This document shows, piece after piece, positions 43,310-56,198 of a stretch of DNA of 64,000 nt (position 1 is the first letter of the stretch; every line of letters starts with the position of its first letter). The stretch is from Selaginella moellendorffii. Lineage: Eukaryota > Streptophyta > Lycopodiopsida > Selaginellales > Selaginellaceae. Below the pieces are notes generated by a model. The model worked only from the letters and a program-made list of their open reading frames with translations. It did not search any database and had not been told where the DNA came from. The position numbers and the translations under genes are program-made. The stretch is from positions 1,548,314 through 1,612,313 of the forward strand of contig NW_003314301.1 in assembly GCF_000143415.4 (NCBI RefSeq), read 5' to 3'.

Positions 43310-43456
43310 GACCTCGCCCAATGCGAGTGAGAGCGTAGTTAGCCCTAAGAATGTGAGAACATATGCCGTTTAATGATCACATATTCTGCTTTAGAACCGC
43401 ACATTCCGTTTAGAGAAGAATATGCGTTTCGTGTTCTAGGGTTTCGTCGTCGCGGG
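43310..43456. promoter_or_regulatory. 147-bp bidirectional promoter with repeated CATATNCCGTTTA-like motifs
   Basis: Between divergent cytochrome c1 and ATG16 starts lie ACATATGCCGTTTAATG, ACATATTCTGCTTTAG, GCACATTCCGTTTAGAG and GAATATGCGTTTCG, four variants of one motif within about 75 bases (43351-43430). CTAGGGTTTCG just before the ATG at 43457 is a telo-box-like sequence. Confidence 0.5.
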
Positions 43457-45225
43457 ATGCCGGTGCCCGAGGAGAGAGCTGCCGCCGCCATTGCTCAAGC
43501 ATGCGTTGCCCTGCGGCGACGCAAGGCCGTCGAGGAAGGAGCTCATGCATCGCTGGTCGCGGCGCTTGATCGGGCGCTCACGAATCAGGTTCGATTTCGC
43601 GATTGTTTCTGTGGCATCTTAGCTCAAGAGGAGGCGCGGCATTGAAATTCAGGGCACGGAGATCCAGGAGAAGATGGAATCTCTTCAGCAGGAGCTGTCC
43701 CAGAGCTACAAAACCCAGGCTCATGTGTCGGAGCAGCTCGTCGTAGAGATGCAAACGGCGCAAGCTCTACGAGCGCAACTGGCCGAGAAGGACGCGCTTG
43801 TTTTGGAGATCCAACACGAGCTAAGCTCCGCGAGGTACTTGGTCACTCTTGAATCGATCATTTCTTATGTAGCTCTAGCTATCTCCACCCATTCGCTCCA
43901 CAAAAGCTTGACATGAGTTTTAACATCCTACAGGACATGGCAGGGCGCGTATAAGCCAATTGGAGAAGGACTTTGAAGCAAAGGAGAACGCTGTTCTTGT
44001 GCTCGTCGAGGAGCTCACACAGCTAAAGCTCCGAGTGAAAGAGCTCGAATCGAGCCTCCAAGCCATAGAGGCTGAGAACAATATGCTTGTTGATCGCTGG
44101 ATGACGCAGAAAATGCAAGACGCTGATCGACTTAATGAGGTATGAACTTGCGTTTTTCTTCCAGCTTTTGCTAACTTGCTTCTCTCATTTTGCTTCAAGG
44201 CTAACGCCATGTATGCTGACATGATGGAACGCTGCAAGATCAACAGCCTTGCCGAGCTAGCGAAGCTCCAAGTCGACGGCATTGTAAGGCACTCGGAAGC
44301 TGGCGCCGAGAGCTACATGACGCTGGGCGCGCCGAGCAAAGTCCGCCACACACTTCGTGCTCACGACAAGGGAGGCTGCGCCGCCATCATCTTCGAGCAC
44401 AGCAGCGACACCCTCCTCACCGCCGGGCACGACGGCATCGTAAAGTTCTGGGACACTCAGCGCGGAGGAACTCCCACGAAAACTCTCACCGGCGCTCTCG
44501 GCTCAGTACTGGACTTGGCACTCACCCCGGAGAACAACATGGTTCTCGGCGGCTGCAGCGATCACAAGCTCTACCTCTGGGACTCCCGCTCCGGCCGAGT
44601 GAAGCACGTCCTCACAGGCCACACCGAGAAAGTCACCTCCGTGGACATCAGCAACGTGAGAGCCGCGAGCACGGCCTCGGACAGGACCATCAAGACTTGG
44701 GACCTCCAAACGGGCTACAGCCTCCACACGATGATCTTCCACAGCAACTGCAACTCTCTCTGCATCTCCTCCGACGGCGCAGCGATTTGCTCCGGCCACA
44801 CGGACGGGATCTTGCGCTTCTGGGACACCCGAACAGGGAAGCTGGCCAAGGAGCTCACGGCTCACGAGCCACAGGCCATAACTTCGGTGTCGCTGTCCCG
44901 GAGTGGCTTGACGGTGCTCACCAGCGGCAAGGACAACGTCCTCAAGCTCTTCGACGTGAGGAGCTTGGAGCTCAAGGCGACTTTCAGGGGGCCGGGCTAC
45001 ACGGTGGCGACGAGCTTGAGCCGATCGTGCTTGAGCCGGGACGAGAACTATGTGGCGGCGGGCTCCGGCGATGGAAGCGTTTGTATCTGGAATCGCCGCT
45101 CCTGGGAGGTGGAGAGCGTGCTCAAAGGCGGGCATGGGAGCGCGGTGGTGGCGTGTGCTTGGAGCCCAGCCAGTAAGTCACTGGCCTCGGCCGATAGAAA
45201 TGGTGTGGTGTGTGTGTGGGAGTGA
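43457..45225 (+). CDS. ATG16: Autophagy-related protein 16 (coiled coil plus WD40)
   Basis: Exon 1 (43457-43588) MPVPEERAAAAIAQACVALR; exon 2 starts 43623 (LKRRRGIEIQGTEIQ). A coiled coil spans about residues 45-190 (SQLEKDFEAKENAVLVLVEE, LKLRVKELESSLQAIEAENN). The large last exon from about 44202 has seven WD repeats, for example HDGIVKFWDTQRGG, SDHKLYLWDSRSGRVKHVL, DRTIKTWDLQTGYSLHTM and NRNGVVCVWE-like ends. Coiled coil followed by a seven-bladed propeller is the ATG16 layout; it pairs with ATG5-ATG12 to direct ATG8 lipidation on the phagophore. One acceptor choice matters: GGCAG at about 43941, not the earlier CTACAG, keeps the frame open. Confidence 0.9.
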
Positions 45226-46736
45226 AAGTGTGGTAGCCGGGAAGGGGATATTCCTGCGCCGCTGGTGGAATATGCGAATTCACGAGTCCTCCATTTCTAA
45301 CTAGTAGGAATGCGTTAGCGGAGAGGGGAGTTAGGGTATTCGCAGGGAGGAGCAACGATGGATCAATCCATAAGGTTTGGCCTATGGTTCTCAGTCACAC
45401 TGATTTTCTCTTTTTCTTGAAAAATGTAAGAACGGGAGATATGAACAAAAGCAAGCAGATTTTTTAGACAAATGTAAGCAGATACAAAATTTGTTTGCTT
45501 TTTTCTCCCGTACTTCTATTTTTCAAAGAGTAAACGAAGTTCTTAACGTTGTCACGCTGATTTTGTATTATCTATTCTGTCTCTTGCATGAACCAATGTA
45601 TATTTGCTTCTCCATACAGAGATGCAAATTTACATTGGTTCATGCAGCAAAGATCTTCAAAACAACTATCAGAAGAAGAAGAAGAAGAAAGAAAATGAAA
45701 GTCACTTGGGATAATGTATAGCCATGTTTGCTTGCATCCAAGTTGCAAGCAATTTCTGTTCTCATTGAGCTCAACTTGCGTGATCTTTTAACAAATGTGC
45801 CACCCCTAAGATCAACCGAGCTTACATCAAGTTCTGTGGTTAAAACCACTCAGAATACTGACGTTTTCCAGATTATTTGGAAAGATCTAACAATTAACTC
45901 CATTGGACAACAGAGAATTTAGAATACAAGTTTGTGAGAATCTTACATGTTTGCACTGAGGCGATGTGATGGAAAAGAACCTCTGGCATATCTTATGTCC
46001 ATTCTAACAGTTCGATGTCACAGTTTTCTCGAACTTTCCAGCCAAGCAGATCGGCACAAAGCTTAGCTTTTAATCCGGGGTTTAACCGGGGTTTATGCCT
46101 GGCGGAATGTTCTTCCACCGTTAAACGGATATTCCTGCTGGTGGAATATGCGAATTCACGAGACACTGGGTTTTAGTAAAAGACTAGGTTCATATCGAGT
46201 CGTCCATTTCTAATCCCTCCCTCTCCTCGGCTTTGAATGTCGATGCGCGGCCAGGGCGAGCGAATGCGCAGCGGCGAGTGGAGTTAGGGCATTCGCAGCG
46301 AGGAGCAGCGGGCTATGAAGCTGGATTCGGCATCGATCGATCCATGAGGTGAGTGAGGCGGCTCTGTTTGGGGGGGGCGGGGAGATTTTGTTATTTCGAG
46401 TGGAATTCGTGGCTTCTCGGGAGGCGCGCTGTGGAAATATCGCCCTCTCAAGATCCAGCCGGGGCGCATTGATCGTGAAATCAGGAAATTCGTTCATCAG
46501 TAGCATCTGGAAAGAGCTTTTCCGTATAGTTTTTTTTTTCTTTTTTTCGCTCTTACAGTGGGGGATGGGGACGTTTGCAATTTGCATGCTTTGTATGACG
46601 AGACAAGGGATTTTTTTTTTTATTATTCTCATGCTTTAGTCTGTGCTTGGTTTTGACTGGACTTCTTTATGGATTTCCTCTTGCAATGACAGATATGAGA
46701 GTTTAGTAGTGGAATGCACGAGTTGAGTTGTTGAGG
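45226..46736. other. Intergenic region bounded by duplicated sequence
   Basis: The segment 45244-45372 (GGATATTCCTG, then GGTGGAATATGCGAATTCAC, CGTCCATTTCTAA-like, GGAGTTAGGGTATTCGCAG, GATCCAT) is repeated with spacing changes at 46126-46347, the likely leader of the copine gene. The 750 bases between contain inverted repeats and no supported gene. The copine transcript probably starts near 46250 with an intron before the ATG at 46737. Confidence 0.55.
45586..45647. repeat. Near-perfect 23-nt inverted repeat (hairpin)
   Basis: Left arm 45586-45608 starts TGCATGAACCAATGTATATT; the right arm 45625-45647 is its reverse complement with one mismatch, across a 16-base loop. It lies in the segment between the two duplicated promoter-like copies. 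Confidence 0.8.
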
Positions 46737-49316
<2,580 letters not shown>

Positions 49317-50838
49317 CTATTGATTTTTGGGTATGATTCTTTTATCATCTTTTAAAATCTTTTAATGGCCTTCTAATATTTACCAACAAAAGTTGATTTT
49401 ACTAATGTATATATGTGTTGTTTTTAAATCTTTACACACCAAAGCATCTATTCACATTACTGAACTCATATTTTTTTTGTTGAGTTGTATGAAAACTATT
49501 ATGCACACAATCACATTTAAATTACTTTTGTGTATAATATTTTTGTGATGGTTGTACAATGTATACATGGGGCATGATAGTTCAGTTTATGACTTATGTC
49601 ATTTGCAATTTCAAATGGACTTTTATAAAAATTTCACCATAGTGAGATATAATGATATTATAACATCATTATATTTCTATGAATGTTTAATAGTCTCAAA
49701 CTATTCTTTTTAATCACATTCTTTGGTTTCAATATTTTTTGTTGACTTTTTTGTTCTTCTTTATAACCACATGCAACTAAAGGGCTAAAGAATAAGATGC
49801 AATTTAAGATGATAAATATTCTTGCAAATGCAATATTTATAATTATGAAGATCAATACAGAATTTCAAACTCTTGATAAAGTTTTGGCACCATGTAATTT
49901 GTCCACTTGATAAGTTTTGCTCAGATTAATATATTAATAAAAAATGTAACACATATAGTGTTTAAAGTTTTTAACTAAATCCACAAAATAATGTAGTTGG
50001 ATATATAAGTTAAATTTATCAAATATAAATTTAAATAAATAATTAAAAAAATTAATCAGAAACATATAAATAATTTATTTAATAGTAATAGTAAGTATAT
50101 TCAGTAGTAACAAGAATATTATATAAATAAGAAATATGACTGATTTATCAAATTATAAGTTTAAATGGAACAAAATTAATTACATAAATCCAATTCAAAC
50201 CAAAAATAATAATAAATAATAAATTTTAATTACAAAATAAAACTATTATAAAAAGTTTAAATAATAGGTATTTAATATTTTGCATTAACATAATGCTAGT
50301 GGGAAGTGGTAAAACATTATAACTTATTCATGTTAGAAATCTATAAATATATGTTTAATTTTAAATTTTATTTATTTATACTTTTAATATTTTATTCCAT
50401 TTCGGTATAGAATATTTGCTATTATATAGTGCACATAAAAATATTTTTATAAAATTGCTAGTTAATAATTATTTTTAATTAACTCGTTATCTTCTCTACT
50501 TGCTGAAAAACTTTAGGTAATTGCTATTATTTTAAAAATTCTCAAAACAATTTTTCATAAAATCAATACTAATGTATGATAATGTTTTTTAAAATTAATG
50601 TTTTTTTGTAAAACATATAAATCCCAAAAATTAAAATAACATAAATATTTAAAAGTAACTATGTTGAAACTTTTATAAGATAAACTGATAAAAACTTCCA
50701 CTTTGAAACCTTGTGTTTTAAAACTTTAATCTTGATATTCCCACTTATCATAATAATCTATTAATCATTATTTTATCTCTATACTTATTCCACAATTGCT
50801 TCTTTGAGAGTTCCATTCTTGCTCTCAACTTTTAAAAT

Positions 50839-50920
50839 AAAAGTTTTAGTTTAAAGTATATTACAATTGTTAGAATTTTAAAAGTTTTAGTTAAAAGTAT
50901 GTTACAATTGTTGGATTTCC
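50839..50920. repeat. Two-copy 41-bp tandem repeat
   Basis: AAAAGTTTTAGTTTAAAGTA with following TTACAATTGTT is repeated 41 bases later with a few changes. Confidence 0.65.
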
Positions 50921-51389
50921 ATTTCAGCCAGTACCACATAACACACCTTAAGCTCCATTTTTCAACTTGGGAATTTGTGTTTTATAGCCTTGAGTTGCTT
51001 TAATTTATAATTTGAGTAGAGACTTATACAAAAAAAACTAATTGTAAAGCACTGATGAGGAAGATGAAGTTGACAGTGGCAAAATTGGTGGTAAAAGTGG
51101 CACCCATATCCCACAAAAATTCTTATTCCAAATTCCACACATCAAATCACCTAAAACCCTAACTTTGTGTTGCCATTTCTCTCAATCCTTTTGCAAATTC
51201 ATAGGGTGAGCAAGTTAAGAAGTCACTTTTTGTGTGCCAAAAATGTGAGCTTGTGACCATACTCTATAGAATAGGCTTAGAATATTCCTTGTCACTTACA
51301 CCTATCACATAGATTGCAGTACCTTCTATGCGCAAATATCAATCAACACACTTTGATTAATTATTTGGAATTGTGTCTAGCTCTTGCTT

Positions 51390-51735
51390 GTAAAGGAGCT
51401 GTCATTGCTACCAATGTCAATGTAGCTAGCAATCAAATACATCCATCCCACCAAATTCACCTCTAGTATTTTGTCAAAGAAATCTTGTGCCTCCAGCATT
51501 TGCCCCCATCAGGCAAATGCCAGTAGCATTGTTGTCCAGATCAAAAGATTATCATGTTCCAGGAGACTATGTTTTACAGTGGTATCAAATCAAACATTCC
51601 CTTGTTGATTGAAGATGTGGCATAGCCTGTGATCATGGCATTCCAGGATAACACATTCTTCATAGGCATTGAATAAAACATTGCCTTTGCTTGGATTGGG
51701 TGTAGGCTGCCACCATTATGGTCTAGGAAACAGGG
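51390..51735 (-). pseudogene. Decayed PPR gene fragment
   Basis: The minus strand contains TIMVAAYTQS, then after a frame change AMFYSMPMKNVLSWNAMITG, and further on NIVSWNMIIF. VVSWNAMI.GY and A..+F..MP.+N are core signatures of plant PPR L and S motifs. Stops and frame changes interrupt them, and the base composition has drifted to AT-rich. It is a clear relic of a PLS-class gene. Confidence 0.65.
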
Positions 51736-52660
51736 TTTTGATCAATCTTGCACTTTGAGTAAGTAAATGCTGCAATTAAAATGTTTCACACTAGATTTTT
51801 TCAAATGCAACCATCGCTTTATTGGGACTGTCACACTTTCTAAGTGTTGTGTGCTATGAGATTGCTATTACATACAAATGCATGGATTTATCTGCCTAAT
51901 GCTAGCTTCCATTTTATTGCACATATTTGTAGCTCTATTGCAATATCCTATCACCATGGCACTTGGAGTGTATCTATACATATTTCTAATAGTAGGGATT
52001 ATACTTTCTATGCTGTTTTAACTGTTTAAATTATAGGTTTTTAAATCTATATAGCTGTGATTTATAGTAACATCATGTAAAATATAGCATCAGAGTTAAC
52101 TCTAAAAACATTTATATGTTGCTTTATTTCTTAAATGTTATGATGTGTACTATTTTAATTTTTGAAGTTTACCATATAAAATCATCGAATCATCCTCTTC
52201 TAATCAGTTATATATGTTTTCTTCTAGATGTTTTGCTTTTATCCAAACAACAAACCATAAAACATTTACATATATATTTTCCACTCATTGATAGCTTCAA
52301 AACTTTTGATTGCTGAAAGGAAACATTTAAAAATAATAAAATCCTCTGAAAAAAAAAGATTTTAATAGCATAAGATATGCTTGTTGAGAGAATTGTTTTG
52401 AAAGACTATCAATCTAAAAGTGCATAGTTACAATCAACAATCAAAAGAACCAAAAATGGATCTATCCAAATTAGTGCTTGATTTAACTTCACTATTGGTT
52501 TATAAACTAATATAATCTTTTTTGTTATAATATGTAATTAACATTTTATTATTACCTAGAAATCCATCAAGTGTCATATGAATAAAATATTTTAGAGATT
52601 GCCACTTGTTGTCTAGTATTAAGTATAAACAATCACTTCCAACATCTTGAATAGAGGATT

Positions 52661-52675
52661 ATATCTATATATATA

Positions 52676-52731
<56 letters not shown>
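52661..52731. repeat. AT dinucleotide microsatellite
   Basis: An (AT)n tract, pure from 52681 to about 52730 and imperfect before that (ATCTATATATATATCT). Confidence 0.95.
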
Positions 52732-52733
<2 letters not shown>

Positions 52734-52931
52734 TAATATGTTGAGGATCTTAGGTCTTTTGACCACTCTTGAGCTCACAAGCTGAGTTCAAATTTCAGTT
52801 GTAGTTTAAAGTTAACATTATAAACTTTATAATGTCTACAAAATTTGTAATTTAAAAATTAAGGTTTATAGTGGATCTAGCTGTGTTCTATATTTTTAAT
52901 ATCTTTTTGCATATTATATAAATAAACATAG

Positions 52932-53105
52932 TGTGAGGTTGAAGTGTACAGCTACGATGCCATATACTAATATTAGCATAATGGGATTTTGGTAGCCATC
53001 AGATTGATTTCAATCCAAACCACTTGCTCTTGTATATAAGCTAGAGTTTTTAGGCTAATTGATATGTATATTTTTTGTATTCCCTTCCCATATTTTATAC
53101 ACTCA
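52932..53105 (+). repeat. 5' LTR of the Ty3/gypsy element
   Basis: TGTGAGGTTGAAGTGTACAG through ATTTTATACACTCA; equal in length to the 3' LTR and clearly related but diverged at many sites, which indicates an old insertion. TGTATATAAGCTAG inside it is a plausible TATA region. Confidence 0.85.
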
Positions 53106-54390
53106 TATTAGTGGAGGTGAGGGGTATTTCTGGTTTTCCCTAAGGAGTGCTTGGATTTGGGATTTTGGTTTAGATCTAACTTTTGCATTATCTAAATCTC
53201 CTTTTTGTCTAACTTCTTTTCTTTTACTATTTCCTTTTCATTCATCTTCATGGTAGAGTAACAATCTCCTCCTCCTTTGACTCTGGAACAACAGTTAGTG
53301 CAATTGTTTGATGCTATATAATTGTAGTAGAACAACCAAACTTGGTTGATAGTAACATTCACAGCACGTGGTATAGCTTCTCTTGCTCTTAGTGCCAATC
53401 TTCGCGTTTGGCTGGAGTTCTTTCATGGGAATCCTAGGGATGATATGTATCATTGGTTCGATGGTTCATAGTGATTTCTATATATCGTTCTTAGAATAAT
53501 TCTTGACATTCGCATGAGTTTCCCACATGTTTCTAAGGGACGACACTGCAGTGATATAATGGTTTGAGTGCAGCCATTTGTGAGGATTAGAATATTCTCC
53601 CAGACGTATTCAAATGCACATTTGGACATGTTGATGATTGTGATGATGTCTTCCAACAATTGCATTGTCTTTGTCAATGGCTATCTGAGTTAGTGATGCA
53701 ATTTGGCATTTGTTTCCAAAGCTTCTTGCTTTATGCAAAGCAAATATGTTGAAGCGGATCAAGCTAAAAATGTTATGGCTAAAATTTCATGAAGATCTTA
53801 TAAGACTTATGCATGCATTTGCTCTAGCCACTTTTGACAATGCCCTTCATTTGGCACAACATTATGAGATGTCACCTCTTCTTTTAGCTGCACATCTTTC
53901 AGCTCCACTCCTTATGGGAGATAGTCATGTTCCAATGGAGGTTGATGATGCTACTGCTCAAGTTCAAGGACAAGGGCAAGGATGTAGTTGTGGTTGTACT
54001 GTTTGTTGCTAGGCGTGTGATGAAGTTGGTCATAATTATTAACATTATTGGCGTTTTTCGGATTAGCAACCTCCATTTCTTGGGTGGAGACTTTGGCATC
54101 AACAATGTTTTGTTAGTGCTACTACAGTGGAAAATCTGGACACTGAGATGCATCCATAAAACAAAGAGTCAAGTGAGTAATAGAGGGAATTTGCACAAAT
54201 AAGTTAGTGACCCTCCATTTTTCTTTTAGAAGTATCATCAAGAAGTTCACTCGGCATTAGTTCATTCATTGTTTACTTTCCAAACTTGTTTTTATAACAA
54301 AATGTCTTCTATTATTCTCTCCGTGTTGATTGATACAGGTTTGAGTTTATCTTCTATTGCTCAACTTGTTGCCATACATTGCCATCTACA

Positions 54391-55981
54391 TGTGAGACAC
54401 AAAATCCCTAGGCCCCAAAGTGGAGCCAAAAGGGTGCCACATTTTAGTGGCCGAAGCGAAAGCCAAACGAACGTAACACTTTTGGACCAAAAGCTTCGAC
54501 TTGAAAGGTCAAGAGAGGGAATGGAACTCCCAAAGAAGTGCTCAAGGAACAAGCACAAAGCAAGAAATAAGTGAGTCTCTAGAAAAGGGACACAAAAGGA
54601 CCCGAGATGGAGTCCGAGATGGAGTCCGAGATAAACCTGACATAGAGTCCGAGATGGACCCAACATGGAGTTCGAGATGGAGTCCGAGATGGACCCGAGA
54701 TGGAGTCCGAGATAGACTGAGATGGACCTGAGATGGAGTCCGAGATAGAGTCCGAGATGGACCTGAGATGGAGTCTAAAATGGAGTCCAAGATGGAATCC
54801 GAGATGGAGTCCAAGGACCCGAGATGGAGTCTGAACTCGAGATCAAGACCAAGACCAAGACCGACATCGAGACCAAGACCGGGACCGAGACCGAGGCCGA
54901 GGCCGAGGCCAAGACTGAGCCCAAGCCCAAGCCCGCGTCCGAGTCCAAGTCCGAGTCCGAGTCCAAGTTTGAGTCTAAGGGGGTGAAAGCCCAAAGCGTT
55001 CGTCTCCCAGACCCTGGGGGGTTTGGTGAGCTCCAAAAGTATAATAGGGGGAGGACTCTAGTGGAGCCAGTTTGGCCAGGAAAGGCCAGTTTGGCCCAGG
55101 AAGGCTATACCTAGGTGTTGGGTGATGGGATAACCACTGAGAAGTCCAAAGCTAGAGTGAATACGGACCGATAAGTGGGGTAGTTTGGTGAAGTGTTCAA
55201 GAGCCGACTCTAGTTCCCCCGGAAGATCTAATGGTCGATGCTCCCAGTCCAAGTGTGGGTGGCACTACCTACTTGGATACCTGGCATGGCTCAACGGAAC
55301 GTCGCTCTAAGCCCATGGCTAGAGCACCCAAAGGTGAGGTGGAAGGCGGGGAGAGTACCCATGAGGCTCACATAGGGCCACGGTGTTCCAAAATGTTGTC
55401 CCAAAGGCCTAGACTGTGAAAAAGAAGAGGAGTAGTCCTTTGGTGTAGTGACCAAGGATACAATCGTGTGGTGAGGAAGTCCCAGAGGACCATGGGACTT
55501 AGTGGTCGGGCCTATGGGCCTCGATCCAGTGGCAATGTTGGCGAACACGGCCATGGGCAGAAAGGGATTTGGTGGGGACCGGAAAAGGGTTATTGGGGAA
55601 GGTTATTCCCCATGTCTGTGGGCATCCTAAGGATGCTAAGGAGTGGATTTGGGATGACCACTCATGGATGGATGGCCTAGTCTTTGAGAGACAGGATTGT
55701 GATGTAGGTGGTGTTAGACTATTGATATGACCAATGTGAATGGGCATGGCTTTAGCGTAACGGGCTGATATGTCAGTGGTACCTTGGGGTATTGGCCATG
55801 GGATTGGACATGTGGAGCACTTGGACCAAGTGCAATGGTTAAGTGGCATGGATGCCCTTCTTGGGGCTAGCAAGTCCCTAAGTCCAAAATAGGACTTATA
55901 GAGGTTGTGAGTGAGACTCCTCCATTTTGTCAGAGGTGTGGTTAAGTGACTAAAGTAGATTGGAAAATTTAGTCGTTTACA
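54391..55981. mobile_element. Solo LTR-like insertion, copy 1, with target-site duplication
   Basis: The insert runs from TGTGAGACACAAAATCCC to AGTCGTTTACA, so it has TG...CA ends, and is bordered on both sides by CTACA (54386-54390 and 55982-55986). It interrupts the protease part of the older gypsy element. It has no protein-coding domain, is 1591 bases long and contains a minisatellite. The simplest reading is a solo LTR; a non-autonomous element cannot be excluded. It shares GGGGGGTTTGGTGAGCTCCA and many other blocks with copy 2. Confidence 0.8.
54596..54975. repeat. Minisatellite in copy 1 (GAGTCCGAGATG family)
   Basis: Tandem units built from GAGTCCGAGATG and GACCCGAGATG variants (54596-54835), followed by 6-base units GACCGA/GAGTCC (54835-54975). 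Open frames across it are repeat artefacts. Confidence 0.85.
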
Positions 55982-56198
55982 CTACATTTGTGTCATGTGA
56001 CAAAGCTAGTTTTTATTCTTTATGGCAATAGTTGTATACACATATGTGCATGAGATGAGGCAAACCTAGTTGTGTATGTGGGTGATCTCGAGCTTGGGTT
56101 ATAATCATTATGGGTGGTGCTGAATCAAGCTTTTGACCTCATCCTTGGTATGGATTAGTTGCAACGCAATCATGCCAAATGTAACTTTGAAGCTTCTC

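Larger units (their letters stand above)
49317..52931. other. AT-rich gene-poor island
   Basis: Very AT-rich sequence with no intact gene. It holds a two-copy tandem repeat of 41 bases (AAAAGTTTTAGT... at 50839 and 50880), a decayed PPR gene at about 51390-51735, an AT microsatellite at 52661-52731, and the left end of a Ty3/gypsy element from 52932. Confidence 0.6.

Noticed and set aside
54501-55036. Frames with repeated ESEMES or RPRPRP peptides
   Set aside because: Same minisatellite artefact in copy 1.
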